Shown here: piece by piece, positions 49,411-61,255 of the stretch
Layout: each line of letters starts with the position of its first letter
Position numbering within the stretch: the stretch's first letter is position 1
Source of the DNA: Zygnema cylindricum
Taxonomy: Eukaryota > Streptophyta > Zygnematophyceae > Zygnematales > Zygnemataceae
Length of the DNA stretch: 64,000 bases
Assembly (NCBI GenBank): GCA_037447655.1
Contig: JBBHKE010000791.1
Location: 1-64,000, forward strand
Direction of reading: 5' to 3'
The notes under the pieces: model-generated
What the model was told of the DNA's origin: nothing
What the model saw: the letters and a program-made list of their open reading frames with translations, nothing else
The model's database searches: none
Position numbers and translations under genes: made by a program

Positions 49411-50219
49411 TTCCAAAAAATAAATATCGTAAACGTGCAGTTCGCACTGAACCTCCATTTCGATAAAGTTTAACGAACGGCTGAGATTAGACTTCAGCGT
49501 CAAAAAAGAAAATCGTCTAAGGGTGGAATTCCATTAGAAGAAAAGTGTGGTTCGTTACTGGACGCCGTACAGGTTCGTACATATTCGTACCACGCCGTAC
49601 CTTAATTTTTTTTTTGTCACACGAAAAATCGTTACTGGAAAGCTGTCGGGAAGCTCCAATGATGTAGGCGTAATTCTTGGCCGTTGGATATTCCACTTTT
49701 TCAGATCCGCGAAGCAATCGCGCACATCATCCAGTGTCACGATAGTCTCCTCGCGAGGAGAGTTGTAAGATACTAGACGTGTACCATTGGTACACGTGAA
49801 AAAGGATGTACGAAAATCTGTCGTCTTGTGTTTTTCGACCCACTTCAACGACAAAAAACGTCATCTTCAGATTATGGATTTTCTATAAACAAATAGGAAC
49901 ATATATTCGCACGTGCCCGTAAATTTCCAAACAATTTCATGCGACGTCGAAATGTACACGATTCGCTATGTTTTGTCCGTTTCTATTTAATACGACAAAG
50001 AGAAGTACACAGTTTGTTTTGTTTTGTCTGTTTCCATCCGGTACGGATTTTTTTTTTGCAGGGGTCTCAAGGTTCCGATGCCATTTCACGTCTCCTGTTC
50101 GCTCGATAAGTTCCCTCGTTCTATCAGCTAGATTAAATTCGTTTTTTTATTCACTTTTGGAGCGAATTGTGGAGGGACTGTTGGTTTCTTCCCTCTCTAA
50201 TTTGCAGCGTTTCAGACAG

Positions 50220-50640
50220 TAAATACATAGACTGGGAGCTGTTTCTAAGGCAGGGCGACTTCCAATACAGCTCGACATGTGGGCGTGGCCGCACGCGACG
50301 CGGCTAGGAGGAAGGAGCGTGATTATGCCCATCGCGATGCTATGGATGGTTTCATTCCGATGGCGGTGGAGATATTTGGTTGTTTGGGTGTGGCTTTGGA
50401 CGAGTTTCTCCGTGCTTGTGGTCGGCGTTCGTTTGAGCGGCGGGGACCTGGGAGCCCTTCAGTTTCAGTACTTACTTCTTTTTACCGTCAACGTTTATCA
50501 GTGGCCCTTCAGCGAGTGCAGGCTTCTATCCTCCTTGGATCGTCTATTGCGGCTATGGATCGTCGACGTGTCCCGGAACTCCCGCCTCGTGCTCCTCCGG
50601 GGTTCGGGGACTTACGTGGTTGCTTTGCATAGATTTTTAG
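50220..50640 (+). mobile_element. Possible 3' fragment of a LINE-type reverse transcriptase ORF
   Basis: One plus-strand frame reads ARDAARRKERDYAHRDAMDG, then FIPMAVEIFGCLG and SFYRQRLSVALQRVQASILL before a stop at 50632. The order 'K..Y......F.P.A.E.FG' followed by 'L....F......AL.R..A' resembles the extreme C-terminus seen in plant and algal non-LTR retroelement polyproteins. No reverse transcriptase core motif is present in the window, so this would be a strongly 5'-truncated copy. The base composition is more GC-rich than its flanks. A short host gene cannot be excluded. Confidence 0.4.
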
Positions 50641-51833
50641 TTATGTTAGGGTTTTGTTGTTAGGTGTTAGCTTTTTCTTTTGGTGTTTCGTTTGTTGTTT
50701 TTTGCTTTTTTGGGTGTTTTCCGTCTACTAGTTGTCATTTTGTGGTTTCGTTGCTTTTGCCTTGCTTATCGTTTTTGTTTTTTCCCCCAACATATAGTTT
50801 TTCAATTTTTGCCGTGCTACTTCTCTTTTGTTCCCCATGAACTTAGAAATAAAGTCAGCCCATTTCACGTCTACTCGACAATAGACGCAAAGGCAAAGCG
50901 TATCTCCTTCAACCGTCAAACGCCACAGGCTGGAGGGCGGTAGGTGTACAATGTCACGAAAAGTCACGCGACGTCACAAGCAGTTACGGAAAATAACGTG
51001 TGTCATCACAGATTGTAGACATGTTTGCGACCGACATTTTTTTTTTCAAAGATCCAAATTACCATAACCAAACAATTAGAATGTATGATTTTTTCCAAAA
51101 TTTTCAAATTCTTAAATAGTGTACACCACGGTAATTATTTTTATACGCTAAAAAAACTTACACGCTAATAACGATTGGCGGTGTAGTTCATAACTGCAGG
51201 AGTACGGTTTTATTCGATTCTGCCACGTTATTGTACCGTATTATATTAACGAGTATGTGTGCACAGTGCACACAGTGTTCAAAACGTATCTCGAACACAG
51301 AAAACTAAAATAGTGTCAATGACACTGTGTTTCAAAGATCCCAAATCAGCCCACTAGACAAAGCTGAATTTTAGACTTCTACTATAGGATGATCTCCATG
51401 CTAGCAATTTCTTTATTCTAATAAGTAATAACGATTCAAGGTGTAATGTAGTCTTGGACTTACCGAGTGACAGCCCAAGGCATGATGGAGAATTGAGACA
51501 ATGGCTCCCTGCTGAAATGCCAAAATCCAAAACCCTAAGGACAAAACAGGAGAGGACGAGAACAAGCAATTCTCATGCCATGTCTATCGTCGAATAGAAT
51601 TTCTCATTCGCCCTGGAGATTTGACGAGGCCTGCTTATCATGGTCCTTGTCCGCGCCATTCTTCATTTTAGTTGTATACAAGTATTTTGCCAGATCGGAT
51701 GCATTAGTTTATTGGCAACACTTTTTGAAGGAATAATCCACATTATTGCAGCCTTCATGCTGGCTGGATGAAGTTACATTGTGAGGCAACATCCAGGATT
51801 CAACCTCCAGAATTCAGTTAGAGGCTCTGCAAT

Positions 51834-54153
51834 ATGGCTCAAACAATTTTTCAATACCTGCGTACGGTCAGGTCGAGTAGTGCAATAGACAGCCTTTTGC
51901 CTTCTGTTGTCTGTCCTCTTAGCTGCTTTCGATCCAGAGACTCACTCGGTTTTATGCATTTCAGCCTTCCTGTATGGCCATATAGAAGATTTTCTCAGCT
52001 TCTTCCTCCAATTTCTGGCCCTGGAAATGCCGACATCTCTTCGGTTGATATTGTAGATGATGCTCACACTGCCAAGTGTGTGAATGAGATAGTTCGACAT
52101 GTTTACAAGGAAGGTGTGAAACCGCTGCCAAGTATTGGGCAGGGTGTTTTGCAGAAATCACAAAGAGTATGGGAATTTCAAGAGCAGACGAAAAATAAAG
52201 GGAACATTATTTTAGCAATTTTGGAAGAAACTGAACTAGCAGATGGAAGATTGGACCAGGCAAGCAAGTTAGGTTCCTGGTTGAAAAACTCCTTGCAGCC
52301 ATGGCATGGACAGGTAAATCAATACGATGCACGCTATGTTCTTGAGCACTTGGAAAATAAACCACCGCTAGCTCTTAGTTTTTTCAATTGGGTTAGAAGT
52401 CAGCCGGCTTTTGTGACAGATAAGTATATTCTGTGTACTTTTATGAAGATCTTAGCAACGGGAAAACATTTCACCCTTCTGGAAAATCTACTAAATAAGT
52501 TTAGCTCGTTTACTGGAGGAGAAGCTGATGTGGTTGCATTTAATGTCGTCATGAAAGCATACGCCGACTCTCACCAGTTTGATAAGATGATGAAGACTTA
52601 CAATCAGATGTTGGCGACTGGAGTGCATCCAACTGAGTACACATTCAGGTTAGAACTGGCCTGGCAGTTATGTTTGGCTCACAAGAGTAATAATCTGATG
52701 TTCTTTTTCTTCTTGATTGTTGTTCAAATTAGTTTCTCTTATTCTTGCTCATCATTACATGATAAGCCATATATGATATGTTGTGTCACATTCATTGTTG
52801 AACTGTTTCTTCCTTTTTTGGCAGCTAATTCGTTAGGTGTTGTAATGTACTTGGCGGTGGGTTTTTTGCAGTGTTGTCATTCGCGGTCTGGTCAAAGCTC
52901 GTGTTTATCCTGAAGCGATTGAGTTTTTCGAGAAGGCCAAGAAGTTCAATTGTAAATTCAATCAGCATTTATATGGTGAACTGATTACGCTCTATGGCAG
53001 GATGAATCAATTTCAAAGAGCTGCAGCAGTGTTGAAAGAAATGACTGCCAATGGATTACCTCCAAATGTAGTTGTGTATACTAGATTAATGCAAGCATAC
53101 TGTAGGGCAAACCTTGCTGAGGAGGCACTTGCTCTGCTGGAAGAGATGAAAGTAGAAAAAGTGATTCCCAATGAAGTCACCTATCTCACTCTCATTGACT
53201 TTTTTGCTAAGCGAAACGATTTGGAGCAGGCAAAACGTCTGGTTCATGAAGCAAAATCTAGAGCCGGTCTCAAATTGAATACTCCTATTTACACTGCACT
53301 TATTCATATGTATGCGAAGATTGGTCAGATGTCTGAGGCTGAGGATCTTATTGTGATTATGAAAGCTGAGAGTCTGTCACCAAATCATGTAACGTATTTC
53401 AGTTTGCTCTCCGGTTATGCGAAGAGGGGAATGTTTTCTGCAGCAAAAGGTACACTGGCTACTATGAAGAAAGAGTTGGGACTTGTCAATACCTACACGT
53501 ATACCTCTCTCATAACTCTTTGCCTAGATTGTACATCAGAGGAGGCAGTCGTGAGCCTGGTGGACCTCATGGAATCCAGTGGTCATTGGCTACACAAGGT
53601 AGTTTCGGAGTTGTCAATGTGTCCTCAACATGTATGTGAGGAGGAAAGCTTCTGGAATGGTATAGCTAGTGAACTCAAGAAACTGACAGATGAATCTGCA
53701 ACATTAGCTGATGACACAATCATGGCAATTGTTGCATTTCTGGCAAAATTGGGGTTGGAAAATCGTGCCAGTCGATTTTGGAAAGAAGCAAAGATGCAGG
53801 GTTTCTTAACACGCTTGCAATATGCAGACGGACGCAGTTGGAATGTTGACCTTCATGAACTTCACCCTCTTGCCGTCGAACCTGTGCTCGTTGTCGAGCT
53901 TTCAGATTTGAGGAGCACTCTTGAGGCTGGTAATATTCCCGAGCAAGTTCGTATTGTCACTGGCTGGGGACGTAGTAGGGAAGGTCCTTCTAATGGGGAA
54001 ACTGTTTTAAAGAGAGTAGCAGCTCTTCTGCAGGAACTGCAGTCTCCCTTCTGCACAAGTAGAGGAAATAGTGGTCGCCAAACTGCCCGAGGTCAGGAAG
54101 TGTGGACATGGCTGCAAAGTCAGAGGACCAGAAGCTGGCTCGCGATGAAGTGA
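51834..54153 (+). CDS. PPR-SMR protein (pentatricopeptide repeats plus SMR domain)
   Basis: A pentatricopeptide-repeat protein with an intact SMR domain, 698 residues from exons 51834-52648 and 52872-54153 (phase-2 intron, donor GTTAGA, acceptor TTTTTGCAG). The family works in organelle gene expression; GUN1, SVR7 and pTAC2 are land-plant members. The N-terminus MAQTIFQYLRTVRSS is Ser/Arg-rich and looks like an organelle transit peptide. About six PPR units follow from residue 236, for example VVVYTRLMQAYCRANLAEEA and VTYLTLIDFFAKRNDLEQA. The SMR domain has VDLHEL (D598, H600) and TGWGRSREG (635-643), with the usual PF...RGNSGR and V..WL end. It is the parent-like copy of the minus-strand gene at 45998-48910 and of the pseudogene at 57342-58152. 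Which RNA it binds cannot be told from the sequence. Confidence 0.93.
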
Positions 54154-55374
54154 TGGTTTCTCTTCCGGTGATGAATGTCAAGAATCACATGACAGTTATC
54201 ATCTGACTGGTGACTTTTTTTTCTCTATGGGACTTGACATCAGCAGCTTGGAAGTCAACATTTATTATATTTCACATCGTGGATTTCGTCTCTTCTCAAG
54301 TGACATGACAGGTTGCATCCTGATATCAGCCATAGTTATTGGACATAAAAAACTATGAAAACTTTAAATCGACGACATCAGTACATCTGGTTATTTCACG
54401 TCGACCATCGCTCTTTTAGTTTGTTGTACATAACTGATGTTCACTGCATATTGGCCTCGGTCTCGCCTCTCCCTCTCTCTCTCCCTCCCCCCACCCCCCC
54501 CCCCCCCCCCCCCCCCGTCCCAAGTGGAGGAGAGTTCTCCTGAAAGTGAGTGGAGAGGCGTTGGCGGGAGACGGCCCTGCCTCCATCGACCCCAAGGTAG
54601 GGATGGAGGGAGAGGAATTGGGGGGGTAGAGGGAGAAGGATTCGGGGGTTAGAAGAAGAGGAATTGTGATGATAGAGGGAGTGATATAGGGGAGGTAGAG
54701 GGAGAGGGATAGAGAGGAATTTTAAGGAGGGTAGTGGGAGAGAGGGAGAGGGAGAGGAATTGCGGTGCAGGGGGTTAGGGGGGAAAGGAGGGAGAAAGTG
54801 AGTAGAGAGACACTGGCAAAAGTCAGCATCGCCTCAGGAATTAGAGCGAGGGAGGGGGGGAAGGGGGGGAAGGGGTGGAGGGAGAGGAATTGTTGGGGTA
54901 ACGGGAGAGGGGGAGGGAAAACGTGGGAAGGGAGGCTTTGACTCGAACTCTGGAAGTTCACTTTTTGAAATTCATATCTGGTTCCTTTTTAAGTATTAAT
55001 TAGATTTACAAAATCCACACTAATTGTGGTATAAGTGGGTTTTTTTAAAGAATCTCTATATTGGGATTTTTTGGATCTTCTAGAATATATAAAATTTTGA
55101 ATATTAAATTTTCAATATTAAATTTTGAAAACGTTAATTGTTGAATATTAACTTTTGAACAGCGATTTCTTTTAAGTGAAAGTATTGTTATTTTGTATTT
55201 TTATTTGAATTAAATATCAAAGGTAAATTTATTTCCTAAAAAAAAAGTGATTTTTCAATCAAAATGGAAGCTTCGGAAATTTGACATTGACGCTAAAAGT
55301 TGTGACATATGTCACAGGTGACAATGGCCATTGCTCGGGAGGTGGCACTCATCACTCGATTAGGTGTGGAGGTC

Positions 55375-55375
<1 letters not shown>

Positions 55376-55426
<51 letters not shown>

Positions 55427-55700
55427 ACCTCTCTCTGTCTCTCTTTCTCTCTGCCTTCCCCTCTCTCCCGCTCCCTCTTCCCTGTCTCCCCTCCCTCCCT
55501 CCCTCCCTCCCTCCCTCCCTTTCCACCTTCCTTCTTCTCTCCCTCTACCGCTTCCCTTCTCTCTACCATGCTTTTGAACACATTTTTTTTCCGGTCTCTC
55601 TTTGTCTCCCCCTTTCCCTCTTCCTCTCTCTCCTCCCTCTCCCTCTTTCTCACTCCCTCTCCCCTCCCTCTCCCTCCCCCTCCCCCCCCTCTCCCCTCCC
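55376..55700. repeat. (CT)n and CCCT polypyrimidine tract
   Basis: About twenty CT dinucleotides (55378-55420), then mixed CTCTCTC, CCCTCCCT and CCCCTCTCCC words up to 55700. Confidence 0.95.
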
Positions 55701-55729
55701 GAATTGGGATTTTGGCTGGAAGTGGAATC

Positions 55730-56062
55730 AAAAGTGGGAACTTTAGAAAGTCTTGAAACTGAATCTGAAAGTCGAACTGAGAGGGAGATCGAAACAGAAA
55801 CTGGAACGAAAACGGATTGTGGAACTGGAATTGTGATTGAGACTGGAACTGAAATTCCAAGTTTGGGAATGGGATTGGTTTGTGGACAAACCAAAGTCAA
55901 AGTTGAGACCGAAATTGTGTCCAAATTAACTTTGGAACTTGAACTAAAACTGACAAACTGAGACTAAAACTGACACTGGAACTGAAACTGACTCTTTTGA
56001 GACCGAAGCTGGGTCAAGAACTGAAAAAGAAGCTGGCAGTTGGAACTGAACTGGAACTCTCC
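55730..56062. repeat. Degenerate (GGAACTGAAACT) minisatellite
   Basis: Six-base words such as GAAACT, GGAACT, GAGACT and GAAATT recur for over 300 bp with loose spacing. The style is the same as the AATTGTGAA-type repeat in the callose synthase intron at 40530-41240. Confidence 0.75.
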
Positions 56063-57341
56063 TATCCCGCTCCTCTCCTCTCCCTCTCCCTCTCCTCCCT
56101 CTCAGAATGCTTTCCACGGTAATGAACGCCCTCTCTCTCCAAGCCTTCCCGGAGAGTTGTTTTCGAAAAAACTTAACTGTGGCGTGTTTCTTTGGATGTT
56201 TCCTCTCTTTCTTCTCTTTCCCTCTCCTCTCCTCTCCCTCTCCATTCCCATGCACATTTGCAAAAGTAAGCCTATATCTCGATGACCTATTGCGACGAAC
56301 AGTACTAGGGACTTTTGAGAACAAGTTTTTAATAATAAATTAAGCCGTTGTTAAGAGAGGTTTTCCAATTGTTGAAAGGTTGAAAAAGGTTGCATACAGT
56401 TATTATGGGTATTAACCTCTATTGTATTGAAATAAAGGGTGAAACAAGAAGTTTTAATTTGTGCACTTCTTCTTCGTACTTTCATCTTTTGTTTTTTCTT
56501 AGATGTTACTTAGTAACTAATAAGCCAAAAGTAAGGATGGAAAGGTGGGATGGCTATGACTGATTCTTTATGTATTTTTCTTCACTTTGAGAAAAGGTGC
56601 AGAAGTTTTAGAATAACGGAGAAAATCTGACAAGATCTTGTGACGACCGTCCCGGGTTTGATTTGAAAGGATGAGGGTCCTCCAGTTGTCTCACACTTAT
56701 GGCGGTTCTCATAAGCCACACGGCAAATGGCAACTGGTAATTAACTTTGTGAATTGATAATCATCCTGCACAACACATGGAATACAATGATGTACAGTAT
56801 GGGTATCGAACAAGCCCCCATACAAGTGTGGGACATTCGGCACCTCGCGGCACCTCGCGTCGACATTCGGCACCTCTTGGGATCGGGTACGAGAAATAGG
56901 GTTTTGGGGTTTGGGTTGTTTTTTTAATAAAAAAAAACAATAACAGGAAAAATAAACCCTAAACGAGCGGTCGCGGACGTCTTCGGCACCCCTGGGGGCC
57001 AAAGAGTTGCAAGATTCAGCAATGTACAAGATAAGAGCAACGAAAAAACCATCACATAAAATTCAAACTTATATAGCATTTGCTACACCAAAAATATTGT
57101 ATATTGGCCACATTTGGATGCAACTGAACTCTCCTAGGCAATAGTATCATTATGCAACTACATAGTTCAGCAACAGTATCCTATTTTACGATGATTCGAC
57201 ACCTCAGCATCTCCCCTCCATCTCGTGATTTGCTTCACATGAAGTCTTTTTACAACCTCTCCTATCTAGCTTTGCAAAAAGATGTAGAATTGATAAGTAA
57301 CAGCGTATAAAACTAAATGTTACCAGTAAGACGATAAACTG

Positions 57342-58152
57342 TAATGCGATTATTGACATTCATCGACGAAAGACAAACCATCGTTTCATCGCGATCCAGC
57401 TTCTTGTCCTCGAAGTTTGCAACCACATCCACGCTTCCTGATTACAAGTCAATTGACAACCTCATTCCCTCGAATTGGGCAAGATGGCAATTGCAACTAT
57501 TGAAGGATTATTGCTTCTCTTGCTTGAATAGTGTCCGCTGCAAAAGGACCATCCTTACTACATCTCCAGTCGTCGACAATTAACTTGTTTAGGATCATTA
57601 ACAACATCCAAAATGAAAATGTGAAAGCTCAACGACCAACACATATTTACTGGCAAGTGGGTGAAGTTTGAGAAGGTCAATATCCTAACCTCGTCTGTGT
57701 GGATATTGCAACCGTGTTAGAAAACCCTGCATCCTAGTTTCTATCCAAAATTGACTGGCATGGTTTTCCCACCCCAATGTTGCCAAAAATACAACGATTG
57801 ACATGATTGTGTAATCAGCTTATTTTGTCAATTCATTCTTCAACTTCTTAGGGTCACTAGTTATACCATTCTTAAGCTTCCTCCTTACATACATGTTAGG
57901 AGACATTGACAACTTCAAAATTACCTTGTAGCCAATGACCACTCGCTTCCACGCAGTCCAGTGGGCTCACCACTCGCTCCTTTGATGTACACTCTAGACA
58001 AAGATTCAAGAGAGAGGTGTATGTATGGGTATTAACAAGTCCCTACACTTTCTTCACGGTAGGCAATGCACCTTTTGTTGTTGAGAACATTCCCCTCTTT
58101 GCATAGATAGGGAGCAAGTGAAGTACGTAAAATGATGTGGTGTTGGTTTGTC
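57342..58152 (-). pseudogene. PPR-SMR pseudogene (third paralogue, 3' part)
   Basis: Read on the minus strand, this segment aligns along its whole length with the last 770 bases of the plus-strand PPR-SMR gene (53395-54170). Shared stretches include GCAAAGAGGGGAATGTT, AGTGGTCATTGGCTACA, the region around the SMR domain, and the sequence past the stop codon (GATGGTTT...GATGAATGTCAA). It carries an in-frame TAG where the parent has Glu-Leu, several frameshifts, and a gap over the TGWG region. The similarity stops abruptly at 58152, so the first exon and most of the PPR array are missing. The match beyond the stop codon and the orientation argue for a segmental duplication, not a processed copy. 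Confidence 0.88.
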
Positions 58153-58639
58153 AACTTTTATAGTCACGTCGTAGAGTAAAGTTTAACAATTAACTTAGGT
58201 TATTTTACGTCATTTTATCGTAATTATAAAATAACGTTTAGATCGAGTATTATGCTTCATTAACGTAAAAGTTTACACTTCATGCTCGCGTTATTTTCGA
58301 AGGTTAACAATTATTAAAATTCAATTGACGTGAGAATTGCACTTAAGTGTTGTAAAATTGAAGCGTCAACTTGGAAAACGTAACCCCAGAAATATGTATC
58401 ATGCCCTACATCCACTAGGCCAGATTGTTTTGTTTCCTCAAATCCCTTAGTATGGTTGTCGTATGGCTTTTTTATCTTGTGGTCATATGGTGACTTAAAT
58501 GAAACCAGAATATCCACAAGAAAAAACAATTCGCACTTTAAGAGAGCGGTTGAGCGAGCGGTTTTCATTTCACGGCTTGGCTTGAGTACTTTGCCCTAGA
58601 GTGCGGAGGGTTGTGACCTTACACAAAGTGCAAGAAGTG

Positions 58640-58825
58640 GTTGTAGTGGAAAGAATAGAGAGAATGGAGAAGGTGTAGATGGTGTTGAGTAGAGTGAGGG
58701 AGTGGAGATAGTGGAGAGAGTGTAAATAGTGGAGAGAGTATAGAAAGTGGATGAAAAAGAGAGAGTGGATAAATTTTAGAGATTAGAGAGGGTATCGAGA
58801 GTGTGGGTAGTGTGCGAGGGGAAAA
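58640..58825. repeat. Purine minisatellite (GTGGAGAGAGTGTAAATA)n
   Basis: Imperfect tandem units of 12-18 bp based on GTGGAGAGAGTGTA with GAATGGAGAA-type variants. Confidence 0.75.
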
Positions 58826-60527
58826 TATATTTTATATTACAAAACGATACACGGTGCACATTCGTTCGGCAAAGTACACCATGAATCACTATGTCTAAAA
58901 AAATAGTGTTCTTAGCTCTATTTTGGGTCTTAAGGCCAATAGCCAAAAAAACTTGAACTCTAATTTACACACCAAACCCTAATTTTGATTCACATTCCCA
59001 TATTAAAGCTGCTATAGCTAGTGTTCACATAGACGACATTTGAACATTTGAGAACAGGTTGGACTTATCTCCCCTTGCCTTTATTATTATGAATCAATTA
59101 TGAGTCCGCTTTCTCAACTCAACGCCACTCACTTTAGGTGTTAACGTCGTTTTCTGCATTTATTTTTGTACTTTTGTACGAAATAACGAGCATGTTAGTT
59201 CTAACTCATATTGTAAGTCACACTATTTGCATACCTTCTAGATAGAGTAGTTGACACTAATATAACCGTAACTATATTAGCTTAAAGAAAAAAAAATATT
59301 TTTTTATTCTACTTTAAATTCAAGGGTCGTAATTTAGGGGAGGTGATATAGTGATATTAAATGTAATAGTGTTTCACTGCGTACTGACCGTATTGCGGTA
59401 CTTGATATGACATACCACAGACTGTGTATAGTCTGATGCTATTTAGTATATGGGTATTAGGGTGTAGTAATACTTTAAATTTAAATATTACAGGGGTAAC
59501 AATTTATTAGTGCTGTGCATCGACAAATTTATTATCGCTATAATTCGATATTCGATATATCAAATATAGAATTGTCAGAGGGTCCGATATATTGCTTCGA
59601 GAGCAACAAAAATTATAACGAGGAGGTCAATTTCCGTGCGTATTTTGTACGAAAAAGAACGTAGTGGTGGTTTTTTAAATTTTTAGCTAGACCGGCGCAG
59701 AGATCGCAAACGGTCAATCGAAACCGTGACCGACTGTTAACCGACCGCCCGCGTCGGTTCCGGAACGGATTTGGTTGCCAAATTTGGGGGGCCGGGCGGA
59801 TTCAGGCGGTTGATTCACAGAAAAAATAAAATCTGTTAAGGTCGGATAAGGGTGAAGTTTCATTAGACGAAAAGTGAGGTTGTTTACAGAAATTCGAACC
59901 TCTCCTTTTGTTTTTATCCGTAAAACAATATTACAGAGAATCTTGCCAATATTCTCCAAAAGTTTGGGAGTTAACAATGACCGTTGGATTTTTTTTTGTG
60001 AAGCATTCGCTTCGAAAGTTTCTGTAATAGGTACATGAGGTACATCACCAATTACAAAAAAATTTAAGCCGCGACACGTCGGATAATGAGCATACGTGTC
60101 AAGATGGCAACCAACCGAAATTGAAAAATTTCACACACCATATACGCATTCAGAAATCCATCAGAAAATACAAACGAAATCTCGTAACGCACTTTTGTCA
60201 CGCTATTTTTGTTAGCTCCCAATCGTCACACTATTTTTGGCAACGCTCATCTGTCACATGTAAAAACAATTCGTCACGCGTAAAAACATGAACCCTAAAT
60301 AAATGAGGTGGTACTTGACAAGGCGTTTGCAAAGCGGACAAAATTTGTGTTGAACGATGACCTGGTCCGCATGTACATGGTACGCAAATGAAGATTTTTG
60401 GTCGGTGTGAAAATCATTGACGATTTTCAATATCAAATGTGTACTGACATGGCACCACACTTCTGCTAACATATTGCTAACACGTTGATTGCAGACTCTG
60501 CGCAATGGAACTTTGTTCAAATTGTAG

Positions 60528-60561
60528 CATTCTGTAATGTTGGCCGTACAATTACAGAATG
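60528..60561. repeat. Perfect 11-bp inverted repeat (hairpin)
   Basis: CATTCTGTAAT and ATTACAGAATG are separated by 12 bases. It sits next to an inverted copy of the GGGTGAAGTT repeat arm, so it may be the end of an unclassified element. Confidence 0.6.
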
Positions 60562-61033
60562 TCCCAATGGAACTTCACCCCAAGCAAAAAATGAAATAAA
60601 TTGAAAATTTTGTACTGTCCATACAATCCAACATCATTGTACGTTGTACTCTTTATCGTGGAAGGTATACGGGAGATGTACCACTAATTTTGTACTTATT
60701 CGGGTACGGGCGGGTACGGTTAGTCGCGAGAAATCGAGTTTCGGTCAACTTTTATTTTCGTAAACTTGTTTCGGGTAACGGTTAACAATTTAGGAGCGTC
60801 ACATGACCCGGTCTGGCTTAGGGTACTCAGATTTTGAAAAAAAAAACGGTCGGTTTCGGTTATCTAAAATTTGACTTTTGCGACCTCTGGACCGGCGTAC
60901 GGAAATACCACGATGGTTATCGATGCGATAAATATCGTTCGATTTTAGCCTTCTCGTCGATTATCGGTAGGTCAAAAATTGGCACATGTCGAATATCGGC
61001 AAGTGGCTTTCGAGACACAACACTACAATCTAT

Positions 61034-61255
61034 TACACCGTGAATCGCTATTAGTGTAAATGTTTTTTTTGTCTCTTAAAACATCTTTTCTCCGTACAAA
61101 ATTATTGGATGTTGGGTCTGACGGCTGCGATTGAAATGTAAACATTCTCAGCTTCCTATAGGCAATTTCAAATTGAAAATCCAACGATTGTGTACCGAGA
61201 AAAAAAGTTTTAAGTGGCGGAAAAATTATTAACACTAATAGCGATACACGGTGTA
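61034..61255. mobile_element. Foldback MITE, copy B (222 bp)
   Basis: Both ends read TACACCGTG(A/T)ATCGCTATTA inward. The inverted arms extend about 70 bp (TTAGTGT, then CTTAAAAC and TTTTCTCCGTAC), with a loop of about 80 bp. The terminal TA on both sides fits a TA target duplication (Tc1/mariner-type, Stowaway-like in plan). It has no coding capacity. Confidence 0.88.

Larger units (their letters stand above)
48911..51833. other. Divergent intergenic region between the two PPR-SMR genes
   Basis: 2.9 kb between two start codons that face away from each other. Contents in order: telomere-like array (48983-49195), ACGT-rich element cluster (49250-49410), an unrecognised minus-strand open frame (49555-49854, with TLDDVRDCFADLKKW), a possible LINE fragment (50220-50640), and AT-rich sequence to 51833 with one AAACCCTAA-like word near 51530. 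Confidence 0.6.
54154..57341. other. Gene-free, simple-repeat-rich stretch
   Basis: It contains poly-C (about 54485-54516), GGGAGAGGAATT-type purine repeats (54590-54930), a (CT)n run with CCCT words (55376-55700) and a degenerate GGAACTGAAACT minisatellite (55730-56060). After these comes AT-rich sequence with a small CGGCACCTCG repeat near 56840. Long open frames on both strands here come from the dinucleotide and tetranucleotide repeats and are not believable genes. Confidence 0.75.

Noticed and set aside
55281-55924. Overlapping long frames on both strands (Ser/Leu-rich and Arg/Glu-rich)
   Set aside because: They are all products of the (CT)n and CCCT repeats, with no splice or codon-use support.
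58860-58900. GATACACGGTG and TACACCATGAATCAC near each other, as a fourth MITE copy
   Set aside because: The two ends point away from each other and the rest of the arms is missing.
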